From Pontibacter flavimaris (GTDB lineage: Bacteria > Bacteroidota > Bacteroidia > Cytophagales > Hymenobacteraceae), in NCBI RefSeq assembly GCF_001907195.1, contig NZ_LVWA01000002.1, positions 186,001 to 250,000 on the forward strand: a stretch of 64,000 bases of DNA, in the 5' to 3' direction. Under the pieces are notes generated by a model. It saw nothing but the letters and a program-made list of their open reading frames with translations, was not told the DNA's origin and ran no database searches. The translations under genes were made by a program, and so were the position numbers. Of the stretch, positions 18,837-28,555 are shown piece after piece. Each line of letters begins with the position of its first letter. The first letter of the stretch is position 1.

Positions 18837-19880
18837 TTACCAGAACACCGGCCGCTCGGTAGTGCTGTTGGTAATCACCCGGCAATCATCCGGGAACACG
18901 TACGGCCCGACGCGCACACCCAGATCCTCCCGCCGGATAAACAGGCTGCGCCTGGTTACTGCCGAAGCCCCGAAAAAGCCCAGCGCCCGCTCGCCGGTGG
19001 CCGTGTTGGTGATGTTGCCGATGATGGTAGCGGGCGGCGGGTCCTGTATACTTCCCCCGTTCTCGATCTGGGCTTTCAGGATGCGCCAGTAATCGTAAGC
19101 GGCCTCAGATACGGAGAACTGCTTTACCTCCAGGTGGTACCTGGTGCCGAAGGCCTGCTCTGTCACAGGTATTTGGGTCACGACATGCCGGCTCAGCTTG
19201 CCGCCGTTTATGAGCCTGTCGTCCTGCACGTTTACGCTGCCGGTGGGACTGGTCACCCAGCATACTTCGCAGCAATCCTTGGGCCTTGGCACCCGCACGC
19301 CTCTTATCTTTTCCGTATAATCCCAAGGCTGTGTATTTACCTGAAAGGTGCTCTGCCACTGCCATAAATAGTAGTTCTTCTCCGCTGGGTCAGGCACATC
19401 CGCCAGTACATCCACCATGTAAATCGTTTCTTCCACATCTGTCTCGTTGAGGATCTGCTGCGGGCGCACCTCGAAGTATAAACTGTCGATGGGCGGTACG
19501 GGCCGGAGCGTTTCGGGGGCAGAAGTATAGATTTGCCCGCTTTTGGTGCGGATGCTCAACGTATAGGTGTATCCCAGCTGGCCCAGCATGCCTGCTTCGC
19601 TGGTCTGGTAAAGGCCCGGTGCGGCTTCGGTGAGCGTTTCCTGGTTTCCCTGGTCGTCAGAAAGTATAACGGAAGCTCCCGTTTCCACAGCGTCCCAGTT
19701 GTCGGCGTAAGTGTCGTAAGGTTTGCTGCGGCTCAAGCGCACAGTGTACGGGCCCGGCTCGTTGGTGATCATGCCGTCCACCACCAGTTGCTCGGCCTGG
19801 TCGTCAATGTCCAGGTCCAACGGGTCGATGCAACTGCCCATCAGCAGCAAGATGATACATAAGATGACTGCTTCTTTCAT
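18837..19880 (-). CDS. DUF4249 family lipoprotein
   Basis: A 347-aa lipoprotein (signal ending MGSC). The Asp-rich stretch right after the lipid-bearing Cys fits the Bacteroidota signal for export to the cell surface. DUF4249 proteins are regularly encoded with a TonB-dependent receptor, as here: the receptor gene ends 6 bp upstream. The protein probably works as the surface partner of that receptor, in the manner of SusD. The ligand is unknown. Confidence 0.88.
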   Translation of the reverse strand: MKEAVILCIILLLMGSCIDPLDLDIDDQAEQLVVDGMITNEPGPYTVRLSRSKPYDTYADNWDAVETGASVILSDDQGNQETLTEAAPGLYQTSEAGMLGQLGYTYTLSIRTKSGQIYTSAPETLRPVPPIDSLYFEVRPQQILNETDVEETIYMVDVLADVPDPAEKNYYLWQWQSTFQVNTQPWDYTEKIRGVRVPRPKDCCEVCWVTSPTGSVNVQDDRLINGGKLSRHVVTQIPVTEQAFGTRYHLEVKQFSVSEAAYDYWRILKAQIENGGSIQDPPPATIIGNITNTATGERALGFFGASAVTRRSLFIRREDLGVRVGPYVFPDDCRVITNSTTERPVFW

Positions 19881-19886
19881 GACGCC

Positions 19887-22271
19887 TTACCTGAACTTGA
19901 AATCATAGGAGATAGAGGGCAGCGGCACACCCACCACTGCCAGCCGGTAGGCCCTGGGCGGGGAGCCGTATACTTGCCGGAAGAAAACCGAATACGGGTT
20001 TTTGCGCCCATACACGTTGTAGAGCGAGAGGTTCCAGGTGCCTTCCCAACGCCGGTTCTTGGCCTTGTCCGGCAAGAGCGAGAGCGACAGGTCGAGTCGG
20101 TGGTAGTCGAGGATGCGCTGCTGATTGCGGTCGCCGAAGTGGGGCACGATGAAATCGCCAATCACGTAGTGCGCGAGCGGCGCGGTGATGGGACGGCCCG
20201 TGCTGTAGGTAAAGGTTGATGCCAATAGCCAGCGTTTGCCCATTTCGTAGCTGCCGGCCAGGTTTAAAGTATGGGGCTTATCGTAGCTGGCCGGGTAATA
20301 TTCGCCCTTGTTCACGGTTTCCTCTTCTGTGGCGCCTTGGATGGAAATCTCCGTGCGGGCGTAGGTATAGTTCAGCCAGCCGGTCAGGCGCCCGCTTACT
20401 TTGCTGATACTTGCTTCCACACCATAAGCCCTGCCTTTGCCGGCCAACAGATCTGCCTCCAGGGTTTTGTTCAGGTATAAATTGGCCCCGTTCTTATAGT
20501 CGAGCATGTGCTCCATCCGCTTGTAGTAGATCTCTACCGAAGCCTCTATCGTGTTTTTCCTGAAATTGCGGAAGTAGCCCAGGCTCACCTGATCCCCGAT
20601 CAGTGGTTTTATGTGGGTATTGCTGCTTTTCCAGATGTCGGTGGGCGAGATAGTGGTGGTGTTGGAGATGAGGTGGAGGTACTGCCGGTGGCGGTTATAG
20701 CCGAGCTTGATGGCGCTGCGCTCACTGAAAGTATAGTTCACCGAAAACCGGGGTTCGGCGCCGTGGTAGCTTTCAATAATTTCCCCGCGGCCATAGCGTA
20801 GGGTATCCGTAATCGTGCGCTCCTGCTTGGGCACGCCCGGCTGGTAGCGGTATACTTGCCCGGCCCCGTAATTGGCGTAAAACGAGTAACGCAGGCCATA
20901 CATTAAGGAGAACTTGGGCGAGAACCGCACCTCATCGTTCCAGTACACAGCACTCTCCAACGCCTGTTCCGGTTGCAACTGCACCAGCAGCACCCCAGAC
21001 TCTACAGAAGTCGGCCTTAGTTTGCCCTGCTCAAAGGTATAATCGAGGGCCGAGGCACCGAAGTGGATCGCGTGCTTACCGGTGGCCAGGGCAAAATCTG
21101 CCTGTATACTTTTCAACTCGATGCCGTTGCTGTACTCTGAGGCGTTCATGCGCTGCTCGGTCTTCACTTTAAAAGTATAATCGGTGTACACCCCGCTGAG
21201 GCTCATGGAGAGGCTGGGACTGAAGCGGTGCGTATAGCTGGCCGTAGCCGCGTTGGTAGACCAGTTGTAGAGTGTGTCGCCCGAGAAGCCGAACTCGTCG
21301 AAGCTGCGGTAGCCGGAGATGGCCAGCCTGTTGCGTTCATCAAACGTATGGCTGATCTTGACGGAGGCATCGTAAAAAGCCGCATGGCTGTTGCGGATGC
21401 TGGCGTCGGGCATCTTGCGCAGCAGCCAGTCGGAGTAGGAACTGCGGCCGGCTACCAGAAAAGAAGTTTTGTCCCGGATGATGGGGCCCTCCACCGCCAG
21501 CCGGGCCGAGACAAGGCCCACGCCGCCGCTAAGCGCAAACTTCTCTCTATCGCCCTCCCGCATCCGCACGTCCAGCACCGAGGAGAGGCGCCCGCCATAT
21601 TGCGCCGGCACACCACCCCGGTACAGCGTCACGTCCGCCACGGCATCGGGGTTAAAAACCGAGAAAAAACCAAACAGATGGGAGCTATTAAAAAGAGGCA
21701 CCCCGTCCAGCAGCACCAGGTTCTGGTCCACGCTTCCGCCGCGCACGTTAAAGCCTGTCGCAGCCTCGCCTACCGAGCTTACGCCCGGCAACAGTTTTAT
21801 ACTTTTCACCACGTCCACTTCCCCCAGAAAGGCCGGCACCGATTTGATCGTGTTGATATCAAGGCTGGTGATGCCGCCCTGCACGCTGCGGATGTTATCG
21901 TGCACCGGCTTCTGCCCCACTACCCCCACCTCCGACAACTGCACCGACGACCGCACCAGCGGCACATTCAGCTTTGTGTTGCCGCCACTGATGCGAACTA
22001 TCGCCCGCTCATACCCCAAGTAGGAGATTACAAGGGTCTTACTTCCGGCAGGCAAGTATAACGCAAAGGCACCATTTGCATCGGTCGTGGTTCCTGTGGT
22101 TGTGCCTGCAGCCAGCACAGCGGCACCCGCAATGGCCTCTCCTGTCCGGGCATCGCGCACGGTGCCCCGCACGGTAAAGCTGTTGGTTTGGGCAAAAGTA
22201 TAGGCGGGCAAGAGTAGTGACTCGCAGAGCATCAGAACAGCCACAAAAAGCCAGAGCGCGAGCAGCCGCAT
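19887..22271 (-). CDS. TonB-dependent receptor with N-terminal carboxypeptidase-regulatory-like domain
   Basis: A 794-aa outer-membrane receptor. A signal peptide (ending TFAQ) is followed by a CarboxypepD_reg-like domain (about 33-115; TVRGTVRDARTGEAIAGAAV), a plug domain (about 120-230; FNVRGGSVDQNLVLLDGVPL) and a C-terminal beta-barrel ending in the aromatic SISYDFKFR. It imports a ligand powered by TonB-ExbBD. It lacks the SusC-type length and is paired with a DUF4249 lipoprotein. It starts 126 bp after the SusCD operon and may be co-transcribed or separate. Confidence 0.93.
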   Translation of the reverse strand: MRLLALWLFVAVLMLCESLLLPAYTFAQTNSFTVRGTVRDARTGEAIAGAAVLAAGTTTGTTTDANGAFALYLPAGSKTLVISYLGYERAIVRISGGNTKLNVPLVRSSVQLSEVGVVGQKPVHDNIRSVQGGITSLDINTIKSVPAFLGEVDVVKSIKLLPGVSSVGEAATGFNVRGGSVDQNLVLLDGVPLFNSSHLFGFFSVFNPDAVADVTLYRGGVPAQYGGRLSSVLDVRMREGDREKFALSGGVGLVSARLAVEGPIIRDKTSFLVAGRSSYSDWLLRKMPDASIRNSHAAFYDASVKISHTFDERNRLAISGYRSFDEFGFSGDTLYNWSTNAATASYTHRFSPSLSMSLSGVYTDYTFKVKTEQRMNASEYSNGIELKSIQADFALATGKHAIHFGASALDYTFEQGKLRPTSVESGVLLVQLQPEQALESAVYWNDEVRFSPKFSLMYGLRYSFYANYGAGQVYRYQPGVPKQERTITDTLRYGRGEIIESYHGAEPRFSVNYTFSERSAIKLGYNRHRQYLHLISNTTTISPTDIWKSSNTHIKPLIGDQVSLGYFRNFRKNTIEASVEIYYKRMEHMLDYKNGANLYLNKTLEADLLAGKGRAYGVEASISKVSGRLTGWLNYTYARTEISIQGATEEETVNKGEYYPASYDKPHTLNLAGSYEMGKRWLLASTFTYSTGRPITAPLAHYVIGDFIVPHFGDRNQQRILDYHRLDLSLSLLPDKAKNRRWEGTWNLSLYNVYGRKNPYSVFFRQVYGSPPRAYRLAVVGVPLPSISYDFKFR

Positions 22272-22349
22272 AAGGTTAGCTTTATACTTTAGTTAGTTGA
22301 TGCTGAATGACTTGGTCGGATTTATACTTTCAGGGGCTGCACGAGAGAA

Positions 22350-22372
22350 AGGCAGGCTTGTGCAGCCTGCCT
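22350..22372 (-). terminator. Hairpin after the SusCD operon
   Basis: A 9-bp perfect stem (AGGCAGGCT / AGCCTGCCT) with a 5-nt loop, 26 bp past the stop of the lipid-binding lipoprotein gene on the minus strand. Only a short T-rich stretch (TTTCTCTC) follows, so termination may be partial and may let some transcript continue into the TonB/DUF4249 genes. Confidence 0.5.
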
Positions 22373-22397
22373 CTTCCCAAACGAAGGACACCAGTCG

Positions 22398-22916
22398 TTA
22401 CTCAAATTCGAATCCGGTTTTCCGGTGTCCGTATACATGGTAAATGGTGCCGAAGGGAGCCTCGTTGCCCTCTGCGTCCGTGTCGTCGCTGAAAGATACC
22501 CTGAAGTAAATGCTGTCCTGCATGCGATTGTTCACTTCCACTGCACCCAGGAACACCTGCCCGTCGGTAATGGTTACCTGTGAGGGGTAGTAATCGTTTT
22601 CCAGGTTTTCTCCGCCAAACGTAAGGTTTTTGATGTCAAGGGGAGCTTTTACCTTAAATTCCCAGAAGTTACCCTCATCGTCTACCCATACTTCTGTGGG
22701 CGTATTGGCCGCCGTGTTGTAGATCAGCACCTCGGTCGGGTCCGTAAGCGGCTCGAATTGCCCGGGTGCGGTCTCCACGTTGAATGTAACCACCCAATCC
22801 CCCGAGACGGGGTACGTGGCGGTATAGTCTATGTCATCGTCGTCATCGTCATCGCAGGAGGTAAAGGCACCGAGCGAGAGGAACAGGGTCAGCAATAAAG
22901 TATACTTTAATTTCAT
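22398..22916 (-). CDS. Putative lipid-binding surface lipoprotein of the SusCD operon
   Basis: A 172-aa lipoprotein. Its lipobox (FTSC) is followed at once by seven aspartates, an extreme form of the acidic lipoprotein export signal that sends lipoproteins to the cell surface in Bacteroidota. The rest is a compact beta-rich domain like the lipid-binding-type proteins often found last in SusCD operons. It is fourth in the operon, 12 bp after the DUF5011 gene. The ligand is unknown. Confidence 0.75.
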   Translation of the reverse strand: MKLKYTLLLTLFLSLGAFTSCDDDDDDDIDYTATYPVSGDWVVTFNVETAPGQFEPLTDPTEVLIYNTAANTPTEVWVDDEGNFWEFKVKAPLDIKNLTFGGENLENDYYPSQVTITDGQVFLGAVEVNNRMQDSIYFRVSFSDDTDAEGNEAPFGTIYHVYGHRKTGFEFE

Positions 22917-22928
22917 AGTGGTACAGGT

Positions 22929-23573
22929 TTATAGTTTGACAAACGTGCGGGGAGCCGCGCCATAGCCGGAGTTGATAACAGACCAAGTATAGCTGACCCC
23001 AGGTATCACGGTGGCATCAACAGCGGCGAACTCACTGCCCTGCACATCCTGCGGAGGCACCCCCAACTGACCAACATCATAATGAAAGAACCTGACAGTT
23101 GTGGAAGGGCCTGGTGCGGCGACGCCTCCTATGTTATCCGTCTCGAACAAGCCCGGCTCAATCTGGGTAACGGTTGAGACCCCCAAGGCACCCGCGTTGC
23201 GCTTGTACTGCCCGCTCAGATCAATGGCCGCCGCCTCGGGGGTAACAACGCCCACGTACCTTCTGATAGAGCCCGAGAAGCCATCCTGGTTAACGGCGGT
23301 ATAGGTGAGCACATATACGCCGGGCACGTTGGGATCCACTGTTCCCGATGTAGTATACTCGATGGCGGTTTCGCCCTCAAATGCCTCTGCCCCGGGATCT
23401 GTGAAGGCCTCCCCTACCTGCAAAACTTCCCACTGCTCCCCGACCAGCGACACAACCGGATAGGTGGTAATAAACGAGACATTCGCGGTTTCATCATCTT
23501 TCTCGCAGCCGGACAAAAGAAGGGCGGAGGCGGAAAGTATGACCATCATGAAGATTTTATTAAGAATTTTCAT
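22929..23573 (-). CDS. DUF5011 (Ig-like) domain lipoprotein
   Basis: A 214-aa lipoprotein (LLSGC lipobox). Residues about 45-110 form a DUF5011 immunoglobulin-like domain with the typical DPGAEAFEG and VPGVYVLTYTAVNQDG segments. Such proteins act as surface glycan or protein binders in SusCD loci. It lies 24 bp after the SusD-like gene in the same operon. The C-terminal third shows no recognised fold. Confidence 0.8.
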   Translation of the reverse strand: MKILNKIFMMVILSASALLLSGCEKDDETANVSFITTYPVVSLVGEQWEVLQVGEAFTDPGAEAFEGETAIEYTTSGTVDPNVPGVYVLTYTAVNQDGFSGSIRRYVGVVTPEAAAIDLSGQYKRNAGALGVSTVTQIEPGLFETDNIGGVAAPGPSTTVRFFHYDVGQLGVPPQDVQGSEFAAVDATVIPGVSYTWSVINSGYGAAPRTFVKL

Positions 23574-23597
23574 CTTTCTTGCGTTTTAGGTTCCACA

Positions 23598-25079
23598 TTA
23601 ATCCTTCACGTCCCACCACACCGGCTCGTTTATCTCGATCAGGCCGGGATAATTCTGGTTCCGGATCGCTTCCGTGTTAGGGTATACCAGGCGCTTGGGG
23701 ATCAGGTCCGCGCCCAGCGTGGAGGCAGCCGATGGCGCTATAAAGCTGGGGTAACCGGTTCTTCTGTACTCTGTCCACGACTCGAAGCCCTGCACCCCGT
23801 TAAACGATACCCATTTCTGCGTGAGGATCTGCTCGACCTGCGCCTCCACGTCCCCTCCGGCGGGGTAGGCTACGCCGGACTGTTGGAGCAGCTGGTCTAC
23901 CAGTGCCACATCCTCTCCCAGGTAATCAAAAGAGGCTCTGATGCCCTGCGCATACAGCTCGCTGGCCTCACCGCCTGCCCCTCCTGTCCAGCCGCGGGCT
24001 GCGGCCTCGGCCTGCAGAAAGAAGCTCTCTGCCGCCGTTAAAAATGGCACCGCTGTTGTCGGACTGGCCACGGCAGGTCCCGGCTTGGATACCGTGTTAG
24101 ACTGATCGCCGCTTCTATCAGGGGTACATTCCACCCCCTGGTCTACCCCCACAAAGTTGCCGGCCGCTGCACCCGTTTCTGCCGGGGCATAAAGCTCATT
24201 AAGGCGCGGGTCATTTGTTTCCTGCAGGTAGCTGAGGGAGGTATTACTGGCCACCACATCCACCCCTCCTCTAAACTCCACCTGGGTCTGGAAGAAAGGA
24301 TTCCGGTTCAGCGTCTGGTCAGCAAACGCCACACCACCTGTCTCCCCTATCTGCAGGAATTCCGCGCCGCTGGCATACAGGGCCTGTATGCCATTCTGGG
24401 CAACATCGGGCCTTACGTATGCCTGACGCAGGTATATTTTGAGTTTCAGCGTGTTAGCAAACCTGCGCCACAAGCCCATGTCTCCCCCATACACCAAATC
24501 CGCGTCGCCAAGGCCGGAGGGGGCCTCCTCATCAATCAGCAGCAAAGCCGAGTCGAGTTGAACGATGAGCAGGTCGTAGATCTCCTGCTGCGACTGGTAC
24601 TCCGGATTGGAGTTCTCCAGGCCTGCCAGCGCACTGGTGTAAGGCACATCTCCCCAGGCATCTGTGATAACCTGCATGGTATACACCTCCATGATCCGCC
24701 CGATCGCCTCGGCATTCTGTATGCTGTCCTCCCGGGCCTGGTCGCTTACAAACCGGAAGTCCTGCAGGGCACCGGCATACAACTCGCCCCACACGCGGGC
24801 ATCGTAGTCAGAAGAGGTGATCTGATACAACTCCAGGTCGCAGTACTGGTTGGCGGCGCCGGCCTGGGTCCAGTGCTGAGCGAAGAAGTTGCCCAAAAAC
24901 TGAAACTGGTTGCCCAGCACATAGGCCAGCTCGCCCTGCGCCGCCGGCAAGGTTAGCGCCGGCGTGGAAGTGGGCGGGTTGTTGGGGTCCACGTTAATAT
25001 CGAGGTAATCGTCGCACGCTGTAAAGCCGAGAGAGAAGGCAAAGAGTACAGCAAGCACTTTTATAGATAGCTTTTTCAT
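23598..25079 (-). CDS. SusD/RagB family lipoprotein (SusD-like 2 type)
   Basis: A 493-aa surface lipoprotein (FTAC lipobox, then DDYLDINVDPNNP). The N-terminal pattern and the QAYVRPDV, LFQLQAEAA-like TPR helices fit the SusD-like_2 family, which forms the lid of a SusC transporter and captures ligand at the cell surface. It is second in the operon, 21 bp after susC. No glycoside hydrolase lies in the operon, so peptides or another polymer fragment are as likely as glycan. Confidence 0.93.
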   Translation of the reverse strand: MKKLSIKVLAVLFAFSLGFTACDDYLDINVDPNNPPTSTPALTLPAAQGELAYVLGNQFQFLGNFFAQHWTQAGAANQYCDLELYQITSSDYDARVWGELYAGALQDFRFVSDQAREDSIQNAEAIGRIMEVYTMQVITDAWGDVPYTSALAGLENSNPEYQSQQEIYDLLIVQLDSALLLIDEEAPSGLGDADLVYGGDMGLWRRFANTLKLKIYLRQAYVRPDVAQNGIQALYASGAEFLQIGETGGVAFADQTLNRNPFFQTQVEFRGGVDVVASNTSLSYLQETNDPRLNELYAPAETGAAAGNFVGVDQGVECTPDRSGDQSNTVSKPGPAVASPTTAVPFLTAAESFFLQAEAAARGWTGGAGGEASELYAQGIRASFDYLGEDVALVDQLLQQSGVAYPAGGDVEAQVEQILTQKWVSFNGVQGFESWTEYRRTGYPSFIAPSAASTLGADLIPKRLVYPNTEAIRNQNYPGLIEINEPVWWDVKD

Positions 25080-25100
25080 GATTTTCTCGTCTTCGGTTCG

Positions 25101-28100
25101 TTAGAAAGTAACTCTGAGGTTAGCCCCCCAGGAGCGGGTGCTTGGGTAACTACTGAACTCATAGCCCTGCAGGTTGCCGTTGCCAAAGCTGTTTGTCTCC
25201 GGGTCGATGTAGGTGTTCTCGTCCGGGGTCCACAGCACCAGGTTACGGCCCGAGAGCCCTACCTCTATGTTACCAAAGAAGGTCTTCTCTGTGAGGGTGG
25301 CCGGCAACCTGTAGGAGATGCTCACTTCCCTTAGTTTGGTAAAAGAGGCATCTATGATGTTGGTACCCTCAGGTAGGTTGCCCCAGTATTCGTACAGGTT
25401 GGTGTTGGTAAGCGGTGTGGTATTCTCGATGTACTCATCGCTGGTACCCACCTGCACCACAGAGTTGGGTATGATGTATGGCTGGCGATCGTTGAAGAGC
25501 GTTTCGGGAGCGGTGCCGGCAAAGCGCTGCGTACCCCTTGTTCTGGAGTAGATCTTACCGCCCTGGCGCGTATCAAACACCACCGACATGCGCAGGCCTT
25601 TGTAAGTAAAGGTGTTTATCAGGCCGCCCTGCCAATCCGGCTGAATGGTACCCTGATAGGTCTGCTCCGTAGAGAGCCGTGGCCGGCCGGTAGAGGCGTT
25701 CACCACGATACGGCCCTGCGGGTCGCGCAGGTAATCCTCGGCCAGGAACGTGCCATAGGGCCGCCCCTCTGAGATAACCAGTGCCGCCGCCGCCAAACCT
25801 CCCAGCGAGATCTCGTTATCCCCAGCCACGTCCTCCACCGTGTTCTCATTCTTGGTGAAGTTCACGCTGATGTCCCAGCTGAAATCCCCTATCTCGAGCG
25901 GAATGCCCCCGACAAGCAGCTCAACCCCCTCATTGCGGATAGTGGCCGCGTTCAGGAAGGCAGAGCCGAAACCTGTGGCATAGGAGAGCGGCACGTTGAT
26001 GATCTGGTCAGTGGACTTGGAGTTATAGTAGGCCGCATCCAGGCGCAGGCGCTCGTTGAAGAAGCGCAGGTCGGCACCCACCTCCCAGGAACTCGTGTTC
26101 TCCGGCTCCAGTTTCTCGTTGCCGATCACGTTGCTTACTTCAAAACCGGGCAGGCCGGCAAACGGGAAATTCAGATCAGTATCGGCAAAGCCATCGCTAA
26201 TGTTGCCCGAGATAAACACAGACCGCGTGCTGTAAGGCAGCGCGTCGTTACCCACGTTGGCATAGTTGGCCCTGATCTTAGCAAAATTGATCGGGGTGGT
26301 CTCTGCCAGGCCAAAGGCCTCTGCCGCATCAAACGCCAGGTTCACGGAGGGGTAGAAAAAGCTATTATCGCCGATGGGCAGCGTAGAGGACCAGTCGTTG
26401 CGGCCGGTAACCTCCAGCCACAGAAAGTTCCTGTAGCCTACCTTCGCCGATCCGTATACCCCCACCAGCCTGCGCTTATCCCTGAAACTGGTAGTAAGCG
26501 GCGTGCCAATGATGTTGCTCAGCGACCTGAACTCGTTGTTGGCCAGGGCGTCGGCAGTGGCTGACAGATCATCATTCTCGCGTTGGTTAATGTTGTTGCC
26601 TACCAGGACATCCAGCGTCAGCAGTTCCGACAACTCCCTGGTATAGGACACGATCAGGTCAGAGTTAACCTCCCTGTAGTAGATCTGGCGCTCCTGGTAC
26701 ATGCCATTGTTGTTGTTGGCAGTATTCTGCCCCTCCACGTCCCGGATGGCCATAAACTGCTTGCGCCGGTCGGTGTAGAAGTCCGTGCCGATGCGGTAGG
26801 TTACGTTGAGCCCCTCCATGATATCATACCCGATGGTGATGTTGCCGAACAGGCGGTCCACCTCATTCTCATAGGTCTGGTTCCTTAGCGACCAGTATGG
26901 GTTGATGGTGTAGGGCGAGTAGAAACCCGCCTCGTCGTTAAAGGGGCTTTCCAGGTCCTCCAGCTCCCGCACCGGAATGTCTCGCGGCGTCTGGATGATC
27001 TGGTTGAAAACGGAGTTGCCCTGCCCTGTCAACGCAAAGTCGCCGCCAGACTTGGTGTAAGTAAGGGAGGCGGAGGAGTTGAACTTGTTGAGAAGCTTTG
27101 TAGTGCCCTTCACGGCAAGGGAGTGGCGGTTATACTCTGTTGTGGGCACCACGCCCTCCTGCCGCGTATTGGAGTAAGAGGCATAGTAGGTAGCGTTATC
27201 GGCGGCCCCGGACAGCGAAACCGTGTTGGTCCAGTTGTGGCCGTAATCGAAGAACTCCTTGATGTTATCCTCCAGGGCAGCATATGGCTTTACGCGCTGC
27301 TGGTTATCTATTACCTGGCCCCATGGCAGCAGCTCGCCCGTAAAGGCTGGTCCCCAGCTGGTGTTCTCCAGCAGGTCCGGCTCCCCGAAGAAGCCTTGCC
27401 CGTAGCGGTTCTGCAGCTCGGGGTAGCGCAGGACATCCTCTATCGTATAAGAAGTCAGGAAAGTGACCTCGGCCTTCTTGGTGGCCCCTCTGCCCGATTT
27501 GGTTGTGATCATGATCACCCCGTTTGCAGCGCGGGCACCGTAGAGCGCCGCCGCCGCCGGCCCTTTCAGGATGTTGATGGACTCGATGTCATCCGGGTTA
27601 ATGTCGTTGGCGCGGTTACCCACGTCCACTCCGGCATTCAGGTCATCCCCCGTTCCGGTGCTGCCGTTGTCGATCGGGATACCGTCTATCACAAATAAGG
27701 CCTGGTTGCTCTGGGATATGGATTTAGCGCCACGAATAACCACGCGGGTAGAAGCACCGGGACCGCCGCCCTGGCTCTGTATGTTTACGCCGGCTACCTT
27801 GCCCTGCAGGGCGTTGGCTACGCTGCGCTCGCGGCCCTGCGTTAGTTGCTCAGCGCCCACCTGCTGGGTGGCGTACCCCAGGGTCCTTTCCTCCTCCTCA
27901 CGGCCCAGGGCCGTCACCACCACCTCCTGCAGTTGCTCGGAGTCTAGGCCCATGGCCACGTTGATGGTGGAGGCGTTCCCGATCTCCCTTTGCACTTCGG
28001 CATAGCCCAGAAAGCGAAACATCAATGTTGTTGCATCCGCTGGCACGTTTAGCGTGTACTCGCCATTGGCACCGGTTGTAGTACCTACTGTAGTACCCTG

Positions 28101-28241
28101 TACAATTACCGCCACACCGGGCAGCGGCTGGCCAGATTCCTGGTCTGTAACCTGCCCCGTCACCGTTCTGGCTCCTTGCGAATAGCCTGATAAGGGCAGA
28201 AGCAACGCCAGTACCAGACTAAGTAGTAGAACCTTTTTCAT
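25101..28241 (-). CDS. SusC/RagA family TonB-linked outer-membrane transporter
   Basis: This 1046-aa transporter starts at the ATG at 28241 (MKKVLLLSLV); a GTG two codons earlier is in frame but less likely. A signal peptide is followed by a carboxypeptidase-like domain (about 25-105), the TonB-box-like LQEVVVTALG, a plug (about 115-240) with the SusC signature near FVIDGIPIDNG, and a 22-strand-type barrel ending in LRVTF. It pairs with the SusD-like protein. The gene holds no AAGTATA heptamer, unlike nearly all its neighbours. Confidence 0.95.
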   Translation of the reverse strand: MKKVLLLSLVLALLLPLSGYSQGARTVTGQVTDQESGQPLPGVAVIVQGTTVGTTTGANGEYTLNVPADATTLMFRFLGYAEVQREIGNASTINVAMGLDSEQLQEVVVTALGREEEERTLGYATQQVGAEQLTQGRERSVANALQGKVAGVNIQSQGGGPGASTRVVIRGAKSISQSNQALFVIDGIPIDNGSTGTGDDLNAGVDVGNRANDINPDDIESINILKGPAAAALYGARAANGVIMITTKSGRGATKKAEVTFLTSYTIEDVLRYPELQNRYGQGFFGEPDLLENTSWGPAFTGELLPWGQVIDNQQRVKPYAALEDNIKEFFDYGHNWTNTVSLSGAADNATYYASYSNTRQEGVVPTTEYNRHSLAVKGTTKLLNKFNSSASLTYTKSGGDFALTGQGNSVFNQIIQTPRDIPVRELEDLESPFNDEAGFYSPYTINPYWSLRNQTYENEVDRLFGNITIGYDIMEGLNVTYRIGTDFYTDRRKQFMAIRDVEGQNTANNNNGMYQERQIYYREVNSDLIVSYTRELSELLTLDVLVGNNINQRENDDLSATADALANNEFRSLSNIIGTPLTTSFRDKRRLVGVYGSAKVGYRNFLWLEVTGRNDWSSTLPIGDNSFFYPSVNLAFDAAEAFGLAETTPINFAKIRANYANVGNDALPYSTRSVFISGNISDGFADTDLNFPFAGLPGFEVSNVIGNEKLEPENTSSWEVGADLRFFNERLRLDAAYYNSKSTDQIINVPLSYATGFGSAFLNAATIRNEGVELLVGGIPLEIGDFSWDISVNFTKNENTVEDVAGDNEISLGGLAAAALVISEGRPYGTFLAEDYLRDPQGRIVVNASTGRPRLSTEQTYQGTIQPDWQGGLINTFTYKGLRMSVVFDTRQGGKIYSRTRGTQRFAGTAPETLFNDRQPYIIPNSVVQVGTSDEYIENTTPLTNTNLYEYWGNLPEGTNIIDASFTKLREVSISYRLPATLTEKTFFGNIEVGLSGRNLVLWTPDENTYIDPETNSFGNGNLQGYEFSSYPSTRSWGANLRVTF

Positions 28242-28555
28242 AAGCACATCTTTAGCTGATTTACAAACTGTTACAGCTTAATTCTACGTACTAAGCCCTT
28301 TGTCTCTCCATCTAAATAATACAATTATAAAATAAAGTAGTACCAACAGAATCAAAATTGATGTTAACACTCAGATTTCTTTAGGCGGCAAGTACAGCGA
28401 TGCTTTTTGAAGTTGCCTGGTTACGACACATCATTTAAGGAGCGGGGCACGTAAAGGGGGAAATCAATAAAAAAACGCTATAAACTAATATTCTATACTT
28501 TAAATAGGGAAGTATGGCAGTACTACAGCAGGTAGCGGGCACCAAACCTGAGGCA

